The notes under the pieces: generated by a model
What the model saw: only the letters and a program-made list of their open reading frames with translations
Databases searched by the model: none
What the model was told of the DNA's origin: nothing
From: Deltaproteobacteria bacterium
GTDB lineage: Bacteria; Myxococcota; SpSt-1050; JACRCP01
Reading direction: 5' to 3'
Assembly: GCA_016218965.1 (NCBI GenBank)
Contig: JACRCP010000125.1
Coordinates: 1 to 44,249, forward strand
Length of the DNA stretch: 44,249 nt
Position numbers and translations under genes: made by a program
Part shown: positions 26,001 to 32,603 of the stretch, piece by piece
How the letters are laid out: every line of letters starts with the position of its first letter
Numbering within the stretch: the first letter of the stretch is position 1

Positions 26001-26159
26001 CCCGGCCTTCTTGAGTTCGACCGGGAAGACCTCCAAAAGCTCACCGGCGCCCGCGGCCAGCCCGCAGGTGGCCGTTCCTACGAAGATCACCGGTCTGTCC
26101 GATTCCTCCCACGCCTTCCACGCGGCGCGCGCCGCGGCCTTTCTTTCGGCAAACGTCAT
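23040..26159 (-). CDS. NuoF-like NADH/FMN subunit fused to a GltD-type flavoprotein
   Basis: 1039 residues from ATG 26159, overlapping the nuoE-like stop. Domains in order: thioredoxin-like [2Fe-2S] domain (about 20-110; C32, C63, C67), FMN/NADH 51-kDa domain (about 150-400; GLRGRGGGGFPTARKWE, CNADEGDPGAFMDRS, GAGAFVCGEETAL), an SLBB-like part, the [4Fe-4S] motif ESCGKCVPCRLG, then a GltD-type cluster region (SPCANRCPAGVDIP; CARVCPHECEKHC), and an FAD/NAD(P) domain with VVGAGPAGLSAAYFLRRLG and VVIGGGNTAVDVA (about 690-1000). The tail has EARRCLRCD. It should pass electrons between formate dehydrogenase and NAD, and the second flavin and NAD(P) site suggest a further partner. Such fusions occur in the HydB/Bfu-like bifurcating family; bifurcation is not shown here. 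Confidence 0.88.
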   Translation of the reverse strand: MTFAERKAAARAAWKAWEESDRPVIFVGTATCGLAAGAGELLEVFPVELKKAGVKAEVVEVGCIGLCYLEPLVDVRLPGRPRVCYQGVTPGILSRIIKRHVALGQPVAESALGTIGDGEVPGIPALHEHPMLKPQVRIVLRNCGLIDPDRLDHYLARGGYEGLERALAMKPEEVIEEVKRSGLRGRGGGGFPTARKWELCRANKADQRYLICNADEGDPGAFMDRSVLEGDPHAVLEGMCIAAYAIGATEGYIYCRAEYPLALKRLGHSIAAMEDAGLLGDNILGSGFSLRLHIKEGAGAFVCGEETALIGSIEGRRGMPVSRPPFPAVKGLFGKPSNINNVETFANVPTIMREGADRFAGFGTAQSKGTKTFALTGKVNRTGLVEVPMGITLREVIYGIGGGILDGGRFKAAQTGGPSGGCIPAQFMDLPIDYEELARVGSIMGSGGLVILDDQSCMVDLARYFLTFTQNESCGKCVPCRLGTKQMLMILEDVCAGRASEKDVGVMQALGDAVKKGSLCGLGQTAPNPALTTIRYFRDEYLEHIREKRCTAGVCADLFISPCANRCPAGVDIPAYVSLVAEGRYTEALVSHLNHNPFPSVCARVCPHECEKHCRRATIDGEPVAIRAVKRFMVDQARDVTPSMLERPAFERKKIAVVGAGPAGLSAAYFLRRLGHDVDVYDAMKDPGGMMRYGIPRYRLPRDVLARDIRRIARLGVKVLTGKKMGRDFTLERLRRDYGAVFLSMGAWMDLPLSIPGENASGVWSGIELRSRMAGGLLDEMDGDVVVIGGGNTAVDVARSALRRGASSVTIAYRRTRDEMPAQAEEVNEAEEEGVRLDLLAAPVEVLTEGKRPRLVGIRLQRMRLGDFDSSGRRRPLPIDGEFFDLPCRYLVRAIGQKPVIPGTKVPLHKKGTIEVDRWTLGTSLPGVFAGGDVVLGPATVVEAIAHGRRAAEAIERFLNPDVRVQFPWHAPRSLDTKFDPEAAPSQTRRTMVKKLDARRRVSSFEEVERTLAAAAARAEARRCLRCDYGKQIVSREEV

Positions 26160-26701
26160 GGCCGACCTCCGTGCGCGGCCGCCGCGCCCCCGGAGCGGCG
26201 CACGCGATTGAGCGTCTTCTTGGCAATCGCCGGCGTCTGGCGGCCGTACACCTTTCCGTCCACGACCAACACCGGCGCCAGCGCGCACGACCCGAAACAC
26301 GCCACCGTCTCGAGCGTGAACACCCCGTCGGGCGTCGTCCGGCCCGGGGTCACCTTGAGCGCCAGCGTCAGGTCATCGAGGAGCCTGCCGCTCCCGCGGA
26401 CGTGACATGCGGTGCCGCGGCAGACGGTCACCTTGTGCTTCCCGGCCGGCTGGAACCGGAACTGGGCGTAGAAGCTTGCCACGCCCTGCACGAGCGCGGT
26501 CGGCACGCGGAGGTGCCGCGCGATCCCGGCCATCGCCTCGGGCGAAAGATACCCGAGCGCGGCCTGCGCCGATTGGAGCATGGGGATGATCGACGACCGC
26601 GACCGGGCAAACGAAGCACCGGCGCCCTTGAGCCACCGCTCCACCTTTTCGGCGGACGCATCGGTCTTGACGGATGAAATGCGCTTCTTCCGTTTCTTCA
26701 T
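26156..26701 (-). CDS. NuoE/HydC-like 24-kDa [2Fe-2S] subunit
   Basis: A 181-residue thioredoxin-fold ferredoxin of the NuoE family. The helical N-terminal part (IIPMLQSAQAALGYLSPEAM; ASFYAQFRF) is typical, and the cluster ligands are in CRGTACHVRG and CFGSCALAP (C-x4-C and C-x3-C spacing). The first 30 residues are basic and not conserved. It is the first gene of the formate dehydrogenase operon and not part of the nuo cluster, and it should form the electron-input pair with the NuoF-like subunit. A GAGGAGCGAGC ribosome-binding sequence precedes ATG 26701. It could in principle also supply the missing NuoE to complex I. Confidence 0.9.
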   Translation of the reverse strand: MKKRKKRISSVKTDASAEKVERWLKGAGASFARSRSSIIPMLQSAQAALGYLSPEAMAGIARHLRVPTALVQGVASFYAQFRFQPAGKHKVTVCRGTACHVRGSGRLLDDLTLALKVTPGRTTPDGVFTLETVACFGSCALAPVLVVDGKVYGRQTPAIAKKTLNRVRRSGGAAAAHGGRP

Positions 26702-26726
26702 GCTCGCTCCTCGCAGTTACCGCACA

Positions 26727-26755
26727 TGAATAGACCCGCCAAAATGGCTGTCCAA
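26727..26755 (-). promoter_or_regulatory. Promoter of the formate dehydrogenase operon
   Basis: On the minus strand: TTGGAC (26755-26750), 17-bp spacer, TATTCA (26732-26727). An AT-rich tract (26755-26795) lies upstream, unusual in this GC-rich window, and could be an UP-element or a regulator site. Confidence 0.65.
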
Positions 26756-26906
26756 TACAAACATAAAACCGTAATAATTTCTACATCAAAACCGCGTGAA
26801 GACGTCGTTTCGCCGATTGCCACCGTGCGTCGAAACGACCCACGCGCTCACGCGCGTCGATTTCCAGGCGGGTTGTGGTATACAGGCCACCGGGGATGGC
26901 AAGAGC

Positions 26907-28037
26907 GTGAAGCAGGTCATCGTCTACAACCCCGAGGTCGAGTCGTACACCTTCGGGCCCGAGCATCCGTTCAGGCTCGACCGCGGGCGGCTGTTCCTCG
27001 ACAAGGCGCGGAAACACGGCCTCCTCGCGGACGGGCAGTTGCTCGACGCGCCCCCCGCCGGTGACAATGCGCTTCTTTCATTTCACAGCCCGGAATACGT
27101 CGCCGCGCTCCGGAAGGCCGACGAGGGGGATCCCGGCGCGCAGTTTCTGGATTTCGGCCTCGGCCCGATGGATAACCCGGTCTTCCCGGGGCTGTACAGG
27201 CTCTCGACGCTGTTCGCCGGGACCGCCCTGACCGCGTGCGACCTGGTATGCGAGGGAGGGGCCGACACCGCGTTCGTCCCCGTTGGCGGCTTCCACCACG
27301 CGCGCCGCGGCCGGGCGGGGGGGTTCTGTTACGTGAGCGACCTCGGGATCGCGATGGAGCAACTGCTTTGGCGCGGCCTCCGGTTGCTGTATGTCGACAT
27401 CGACGCCCACCACGGTGACGGCGTGCAGGACGCCTTCTATGACAACCGGCAGGTATTGAAGATATCGTTTCACGAGACGGGGCGGGAGCTGTTCCCGTTT
27501 TCCGGGTTCGAAAGCGAGCTCGGCTCGCGTCTTGGAGAGGGGTACAACGTGAACGTGCCGCTCGACCCGCTCGCGGACGACGAGGTCTTCCTGTTTCTTT
27601 TCAAAAAGATATTCCCGCCGCTCGCCGCGCGCTTCGACCCCGACGTGACTATCGCGCAGATTGGCGTCGACATGCACAACACCGATCCGCTCACGCACCT
27701 CAGGCTCACCAACAACGGGTATGCCGAGGCGGTGCGCATCATCGTCCAATGGTCGAAGAAACTCATCGCATTCGGCGGCGGCGGATACAACCCCGACAAC
27801 ATCGCGAAGGGCTACGCGCTGGCGTGGGCGCTCATGAACGGACGCGACCCCTTCACCGACGGCGCCGGCGCCACGCTGGGCGGGACGTTTGTCGGAAGCA
27901 GCGAGCTCGACGGCCTAGGCTCGCTTCTGGACATGCCCCTCCGAATCTCGGGCCCCGAAAAAGAAACCGCCGCCCAGGAAGCGTACCGAGTCCACGAATA
28001 CATCCGCCGCAATGTCTTCCACCGCCTGGGGATATGA
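26907..28037 (+). CDS. AcuC-like histone-deacetylase-family protein (class I type)
   Basis: 376 residues from GTG 26907. The conserved family start then reads QVIVYNPEVESYTFGPEHPFRLDR, as in AcuC proteins (first part QVIVYNPEVESYTF); the upstream ATG at 26796 would add unconserved sequence across the promoter region (TATACA at 26879). Zinc and catalytic residues are visible in GGFHHARRGRAGGFCYVSDL (tandem His), VDIDAHHGDGVQ (zinc Asp and His), and the late GGGGYN with catalytic Tyr. These enzymes remove acetyl groups from lysines; AcuC in Bacillus deacetylates acetyl-CoA synthetase. An acs gene is 13 kb away, so the link is only suggestive. It is transcribed divergently from the formate dehydrogenase operon. 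Confidence 0.85.
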   Translation: MKQVIVYNPEVESYTFGPEHPFRLDRGRLFLDKARKHGLLADGQLLDAPPAGDNALLSFHSPEYVAALRKADEGDPGAQFLDFGLGPMDNPVFPGLYRLSTLFAGTALTACDLVCEGGADTAFVPVGGFHHARRGRAGGFCYVSDLGIAMEQLLWRGLRLLYVDIDAHHGDGVQDAFYDNRQVLKISFHETGRELFPFSGFESELGSRLGEGYNVNVPLDPLADDEVFLFLFKKIFPPLAARFDPDVTIAQIGVDMHNTDPLTHLRLTNNGYAEAVRIIVQWSKKLIAFGGGGYNPDNIAKGYALAWALMNGRDPFTDGAGATLGGTFVGSSELDGLGSLLDMPLRISGPEKETAAQEAYRVHEYIRRNVFHRLGI

Positions 28038-28115
28038 AACCGAACGGCCCCCAACGAATGGGGCTCTGGCGAGTTTTAGGTTCCCGCGAGCCATGCGCGG
28101 TCACCAGGCATCCCT

Positions 28116-29291
28116 TCACACGATCACCCCGTCCCACAGATCCGTCAGGAACTTCCTCCACGGGAGCACCTCGATTCCGCTCGCGAGCAGTCTCGGCGCG
28201 GGGTCCTGGCTCACCACCAGCGAACGCCTGGGCGGGAACTCCTCCTTGAACGCGGCGAGACCCGTGAGATCGACCGGGGACACGCTCTCCGATCCTTTAA
28301 CCTCGATGGCCACCTCACCCCCGTTCAGGACGAAATCGACCTCGTGGCCGTCTTTGGTTCTCCAGTAACTCATATCGAAGTCCTTCTCGAAATAGGATCT
28401 GTACGCGCACAGCTCCATGAAGATCAGGTGTTCGAATGCCTTCCCGAACTCGGCGCCTCGGTTCGTCTGGATGACCCTCTTCGCCAGACCTGCGGCCACA
28501 CCGACGTCGAAGAGGTAGAATTTTGGCGTCGCGGTGATGTTCTGTCTCTTTTTCCTCTTGCGGAAAGGTTCGAGGAACCGGCCCAAGAGCGTGTCCACCA
28601 GAATCTGAAAGTAACCCGCGACGGTCTTGGCGTCGACGAAGCATTCCCTGCCGATGTTGGCGTAGTTCACCATCTCGCCGTTCGAGTACGGGACGGCGTC
28701 AAGAAACCGCGCGAACGCCGGCAGGTTCCGCAGCACGCCCTCCTGCAGAATCTCCTCTTTGAGGTAGTCGCCGACGTATGCCTTGATCGTGCGCGGGTAG
28801 TCTTCGTCGAAATAGTGCGGCGGGAGGAGCCCGCGATTCAACGCCTGCAACAGATCGAACCTTTTGCCCAGCTCGTGAAAGGTGAACGGGTACATCTCGA
28901 AACGCCAGGCGCGCCCGCCCAGCATGTTGGCGCCCGCGCGTTTGAGCTTCCTTGCGCTGGACCCGCATAGGACGAACCCCAGCTTCTTGCTCTCGATCAG
29001 CAGATGGACCTCATCCAGAAGGGCAGGCACCTTCTGGACTTCGTCAACAATGATCGGACCGGGCGGGTTTCTGCGTGCAGGCGAGAGGAGTTCCTCTCTG
29101 AGCTTGTGCGGCTCCTTCGACAGGCGAAAGAACGTGTCCGTCTCGAGCAGATTGTACCGGAGGGCGCCGGGGAAAAGCTGCTCAAGGAACGTTGTCTTTC
29201 CCGTCTTCCGTGGACCCCAAAGAAACGCCGACCGACCCTTCGGCAGTGCCATCTTGAGATCCCGTTTGACTTCAACTAATCCGGCGTTCAC
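28116..29291 (-). CDS. AAA-type ATPase with DUF4143 (nuclease-like) C-terminus
   Basis: 391 residues from GTG 29291; the longer frame upstream covers the promoter and a neighbouring gene. Walker A is LWGPRKTGKTTFLE (residues about 24-37) and Walker B is PIIVDEVQKVP. A sensor-like LCGSSARKLKR and then GGRAWRFEMYPFTFHEL are typical of this family. The C-terminal DUF4143 part contains RTKDGHEVDFVL and VAIEVKGS, a PD-(D/E)xK nuclease-like signature. These genes are widespread, often acquired, and of uncertain role (possibly mobile or defence-related). The start codon sits 8 nt after a TATACT box, so the message may be leaderless. Confidence 0.82.
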   Translation of the reverse strand: MNAGLVEVKRDLKMALPKGRSAFLWGPRKTGKTTFLEQLFPGALRYNLLETDTFFRLSKEPHKLREELLSPARRNPPGPIIVDEVQKVPALLDEVHLLIESKKLGFVLCGSSARKLKRAGANMLGGRAWRFEMYPFTFHELGKRFDLLQALNRGLLPPHYFDEDYPRTIKAYVGDYLKEEILQEGVLRNLPAFARFLDAVPYSNGEMVNYANIGRECFVDAKTVAGYFQILVDTLLGRFLEPFRKRKKRQNITATPKFYLFDVGVAAGLAKRVIQTNRGAEFGKAFEHLIFMELCAYRSYFEKDFDMSYWRTKDGHEVDFVLNGGEVAIEVKGSESVSPVDLTGLAAFKEEFPPRRSLVVSQDPAPRLLASGIEVLPWRKFLTDLWDGVIV

Positions 29292-29299
29292 TCCCGATA

Positions 29300-29326
29300 A
29301 GTATAACCTATCCGGAGTGACGTCAA
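29300..29326 (-). promoter_or_regulatory. Promoter of the AAA/DUF4143 gene
   Basis: On the minus strand: TTGACG (29326-29321), a short 15-bp spacer, TATACT (29305-29300). Eight bases separate the -10 from the GTG start. Confidence 0.55.
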
Positions 29327-29352
29327 GTTTCGCCGACCCCGGGATACTTTTT

Positions 29353-29784
29353 TTACCACCCCCGCTTTTTAAGGATGTCTTCGATTCTGTCCGCCGAGTG
29401 CTCCTCGACGAGCGACATCCGTCTGGCGGCCGCGTCGCCGATCTTCGCGAGCAGATCCGGAAGGTCCGCCGGTTTTTCAAGGAAGTCCGCGGCGCCGTGT
29501 TTGATCGCGTCGGCCCCCGTGCGCGCCGTCGCGTGGCCGGTGAGAAGGATGACCTGGACCTCCTTGTCGAGGGCCACAATCGACTTTAGCGTCTCGATCC
29601 CGTCCATCCCCGGCATGTTGTAGTCGAGGATCACGGCGTCGAACCGCTTTTTCCTGACCTCCTCGACCGCCTCGGGCCCGCTGCCCGCCGTCGTGACGTC
29701 CAGACCCCGGGCCGAAAGCCGCTCTTTGAGAACAGTGACGAAATCGGCCTCGTCGTCAACCAGAAGGACCCTTTCATGCGCCAT
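29353..29784 (-). CDS. Single-domain response regulator
   Basis: A 143-residue receiver (CheY-like) protein. Acidic pocket D10-D11 (LLVDDEADF), phosphoacceptor D54 (VILDYNMPGMDG), switch Thr in LLTGHAT and Lys in FLEKPADLPDL are all present. A C-terminal extension of about 20 residues (VEEHSADRIEDILKKRGW) has no DNA-binding domain, so output must be by protein contact. It is the last gene of a five-gene minus-strand signalling operon starting at 33824, 11 nt after the degenerate kinase-like gene. Confidence 0.92.
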   Translation of the reverse strand: MAHERVLLVDDEADFVTVLKERLSARGLDVTTAGSGPEAVEEVRKKRFDAVILDYNMPGMDGIETLKSIVALDKEVQVILLTGHATARTGADAIKHGAADFLEKPADLPDLLAKIGDAAARRMSLVEEHSADRIEDILKKRGW

Positions 29785-29795
29785 TTCTACTCCCC

Positions 29796-30455
29796 TTACG
29801 CTTGAAATGTTATTTTCGCCACCCGTTTTTCACCTTCGTTTTGCGAGGCGAACTCCGCGCGCATCTGCGCCGCCAGATGTCCGGCATCCTCGAGTTTGGC
29901 CTCTGCGGACCCGAAGGGTTCGAAGGCCGCGCTTTCGACGGCGATCTCCGCGCCGGCCTCGACGCGCCTGACGCCGATCTTGATCGGAACGCCGACCGCC
30001 CCCGCGCCGAGCGCCGCATCCACGCACAAAAAGACCGCCTGCATCACGCCGAACGGGTCACAATTGACGACCACCGGCTCCACGGCGGGTTCGGCCGCAA
30101 GCGCGACCCCCTTCCGTTCGGCGATTCTCTTTGAAAGGTTTGTCACGTTTTCGACGAGCACGCCAAGATCGACCTCCCTTGACCGGTCGTCGATGCTGTG
30201 CCCGAGGAAGTTCATGTGTTTCACGACGGCCTTGCCGCGCTCGACCTGCCTTTTCACGTTGTCGGAGAGGGACTTGAGTTTCTCGGTGTTGAGCGGCCGG
30301 CCCTTCTCGGCCAGGAGCAGGAGGTCGTCCAGGAGGCCCGCGACCTCGCCGATGATGGTTATGATGTTGTTGAACTCGTGCGAGAGGTTCGCCGTCATCC
30401 TCCCGAAAAACCGAAGCCCGCCGCGCTGACCGCCCGATGTATCGGAGCCGTTCAT
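29796..30455 (-). CDS. Histidine-kinase-like protein without recognisable ATP-binding motifs
   Basis: 219 residues. The dimerisation/phosphoacceptor helix is clear (MTANLSHEFNNIITIIGEVAG, His26 in SHEFNN), followed by the second helix and the end-of-helix segment KAVVKHMNFLGHSIDDRS, as in HisKA kinases. The second half has the position of a HATPase domain (NCDPFGVMQAVFLCVDAAL) but lacks the N-box asparagine run and the DxGxG and GxGLGL motifs. It therefore looks like a phosphotransfer (Spo0B/ChpT-like) protein rather than an active kinase. It overlaps the upstream receiver gene by 4 nt and lies between two single-domain receivers, which suits a phosphorelay hub. Confidence 0.8.
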   Translation of the reverse strand: MNGSDTSGGQRGGLRFFGRMTANLSHEFNNIITIIGEVAGLLDDLLLLAEKGRPLNTEKLKSLSDNVKRQVERGKAVVKHMNFLGHSIDDRSREVDLGVLVENVTNLSKRIAERKGVALAAEPAVEPVVVNCDPFGVMQAVFLCVDAALGAGAVGVPIKIGVRRVEAGAEIAVESAAFEPFGSAEAKLEDAGHLAAQMRAEFASQNEGEKRVAKITFQA

Positions 30456-30844
30456 CCGGCGGCACCTCCCCGGCGCGGCGAGGCGGCGACGGCGCTCCGC
30501 AGCTTTTCCACGAGGTCGTCGATGTTCACGGGCTTGATGACGTACTCCGTAGCCCCGGCCTGGATCCCCCTGTCGCTCGTTTCCTCGGACATGTGTCCCG
30601 TAAGGAGGATGATCGGCAGGCCCGCACGGAGCCTTTTTAGGCGTTTCATCACCTCGACGCCGTCCTCGCCGGGCATCTTGATGTCGAGCACCACCACGTC
30701 AAACTCCTCGGCCTCCGCGCGTTTCAACGCCTCGGCGCCGGAGAGCACGCCGACGGGCGAATGGCCGCGGATCTCGAGCCGCTCGACCAGAGTTGCAACA
30801 AGCTCCTCTTCGTCATCGACAATCAGCACCCTCAACGCTTCCAT
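30452..30844 (-). CDS. Single-domain response regulator
   Basis: A 130-residue receiver protein with D10-D11, phosphoacceptor D54 (VVVLDIKMPGEDG), LLTGHMS and KPVNIDDLVEKL. No output domain follows. The stop overlaps the start of the kinase-like gene (ATGA). It is encoded directly after the Cache sensor kinase (15 nt gap) and is the likely first acceptor of its phosphoryl group. The relay could pass through the degenerate kinase-like protein to the second receiver, an inference from order and domain content. Confidence 0.92.
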   Translation of the reverse strand: MEALRVLIVDDEEELVATLVERLEIRGHSPVGVLSGAEALKRAEAEEFDVVVLDIKMPGEDGVEVMKRLKRLRAGLPIILLTGHMSEETSDRGIQAGATEYVIKPVNIDDLVEKLRSAVAASPRRGGAAG

Positions 30845-30859
30845 CTGGTTTCCTCCCCC

Positions 30860-32578
30860 TTACCGTGCCGCAACCGGCAGTGTGATTGTAAACGCCGTCC
30901 CCTTCCCGACTTCGCTCTCCACGCGGATCTGCCCGCCGAGCTTCTGGACTATGCCGTAGCTTATCGAGAGCCCCAGCCCCGTCCCGTGGGCCTTCTTGGT
31001 GAAAAAGGGCTCGAAGATCCGGTCGAGGTCCTGTTTGGGGATGCCGCAGCCATCGTCCCTGATGACCACCGCGACCGAGCCGCCGTCTGCCCTCCGGATG
31101 GTGATGTCGAGCCTCCCGCCGTTGTTCATCGCGTCAAAGGCGTTGTTGATGATGTTCAGAAAGAGCTGCTGGAGCTGGCCGCGGTCGCTCACGAGCGTCG
31201 GAAGAACCTCGGGCACGTCGAGGTTGACGTTGATCTTCCTGAACGCCGCCTCCTTTTCGAGAAACCCCAGCACCTCGCGCATCAGAGCGTCGAGCGCAAT
31301 CGGCTCGGAACGCAAATCCATGTGCTTGGCGAAACCCAGGAGGCGGTGCGTGATGCCGCTGCATCTTTTGACGGAGTTTTCGATCGAGTCGAGCTGCTTG
31401 AGCATCTTCTCCGGGTTTCGGATCCCCCCGGTCGCGTTGACGATGTCCGCCAGGAGCCCGGCCTTCTCGTTGATGATGGCGAGCGGGTTGTTGATCTCGT
31501 GGGCGACCCCGGCCGCCAGCCGTCCGATGAGCGCCATCTTGTTGGCGTGCTCGGCGCTGTGCTGCGTCGCCTCCCGCCGCAGGTCGGCTTCGCGTATCCG
31601 GCGCACCCAGGCCGAAGTGATCGTCATGATCAACATGACCGTCACGACCATGCTCGCGCCGAGGAACCCCAGAAATTCAGTGCGGATCGTGAACCAGCCC
31701 TTCATCAGATCGGCGGTCTTTGCCAGAACGACGAACACGAACGGGGACTGGCTGATGTAGGCATATCCGACGAGATACGTCTCCCCTTTGAGCGGATAGT
31801 CCTCCATGATCTCGGTTTCGCCGACGTTGACGGGAACGTTCACCGCAGTCTTCGCAAGCACGCCCCCGAAGAGGCGTGAAGGGGTCTGCAACACCCCCTC
31901 CCTGTTGACGATGAAGACGTCCACGCCCTTTTTCAACCCCACCGAGCGCAGCCGCTGGCTCAAGACCTCGGTATCGACGGTTGCGCGGAGCACGTGGTAC
32001 TGCCCGCCCTCGCCTTCCCTCTTGACGGCGATGACGAAGTGAGGAATCTGGCGGTGGCCGAGGAACACGTCGCTGACGTGGATGCCTCGCAGATACACCT
32101 CGTTGAACCAGGCGTAGTCCCCGTAACGTTTCCCCAACAGGCCGTAGGGGCCGCTGTACGACCGCTGGATGCCTTCGGCGTCGATGAGGCCGAGGTCAAC
32201 GAAACCGCCAAAGGTGTTCTTCATGCGTTTGTGAATCGCCTCGAGCTCGGCGGAATCGGAGAGCCTGTCCAGCGCTTCCCGCTCGCTTATGTACCGCAAG
32301 AGGCCGATTCTCTCCTCGAGGAACGACTCGAGCGAGTGTTTGGCGGCGGCCGCGACGCGCTCGATGGGATGCGCCATCTCGACCTTGAGCGCCCGCTGGA
32401 ACTGGTAGTAGTTGACCGCGGTCATGAAGACCAGCGGGATTAGCGAAACAGCCGAGACGGCGAGCACGGTGTTCCGCCACATGCGCCAGTACCGGTCGCG
32501 CTGCTGGCCGCCGCCCGCGGCGCCCCCGTTTTTGCCGGAGAACAGAAGCCCCTGAAAAAGTCGTCTGAAGATGGCCAT
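30860..32578 (-). CDS. Cache-domain sensor histidine kinase
   Basis: A 572-residue membrane kinase. It has TM1 at about 38-58 (LAVSAVSLIPLVFMTAV), a periplasmic dCache-type sensor of about 240 residues (SGPYGLLGKRYGDYAWFNEV; HFVIAVKREGEGGQYHVLRA), TM2 at about 305-325, then the HisKA box LIGRLAAGVAHEINNPLAII. The catalytic domain has the N-box LFLNIINNAFDAM, G1 DDGCGIP, F-box FEPFFTKK and G2 GTGLGLSIS, so it should be active. It senses an extracytoplasmic ligand, perhaps one related to the divergent SulP transporter. The next gene downstream is a receiver. Confidence 0.94.
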   Translation of the reverse strand: MAIFRRLFQGLLFSGKNGGAAGGGQQRDRYWRMWRNTVLAVSAVSLIPLVFMTAVNYYQFQRALKVEMAHPIERVAAAAKHSLESFLEERIGLLRYISEREALDRLSDSAELEAIHKRMKNTFGGFVDLGLIDAEGIQRSYSGPYGLLGKRYGDYAWFNEVYLRGIHVSDVFLGHRQIPHFVIAVKREGEGGQYHVLRATVDTEVLSQRLRSVGLKKGVDVFIVNREGVLQTPSRLFGGVLAKTAVNVPVNVGETEIMEDYPLKGETYLVGYAYISQSPFVFVVLAKTADLMKGWFTIRTEFLGFLGASMVVTVMLIMTITSAWVRRIREADLRREATQHSAEHANKMALIGRLAAGVAHEINNPLAIINEKAGLLADIVNATGGIRNPEKMLKQLDSIENSVKRCSGITHRLLGFAKHMDLRSEPIALDALMREVLGFLEKEAAFRKINVNLDVPEVLPTLVSDRGQLQQLFLNIINNAFDAMNNGGRLDITIRRADGGSVAVVIRDDGCGIPKQDLDRIFEPFFTKKAHGTGLGLSISYGIVQKLGGQIRVESEVGKGTAFTITLPVAAR

Positions 32579-32603
32579 TTGTACCGATGCCGCCCCGCCC
32601 CGG

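Noticed and set aside
29327..29352. T-rich stretch between the receiver gene and the AAA promoter as a terminator
   Set aside because: There are A/T runs, but no stem precedes the T-run on the minus strand in the right order.
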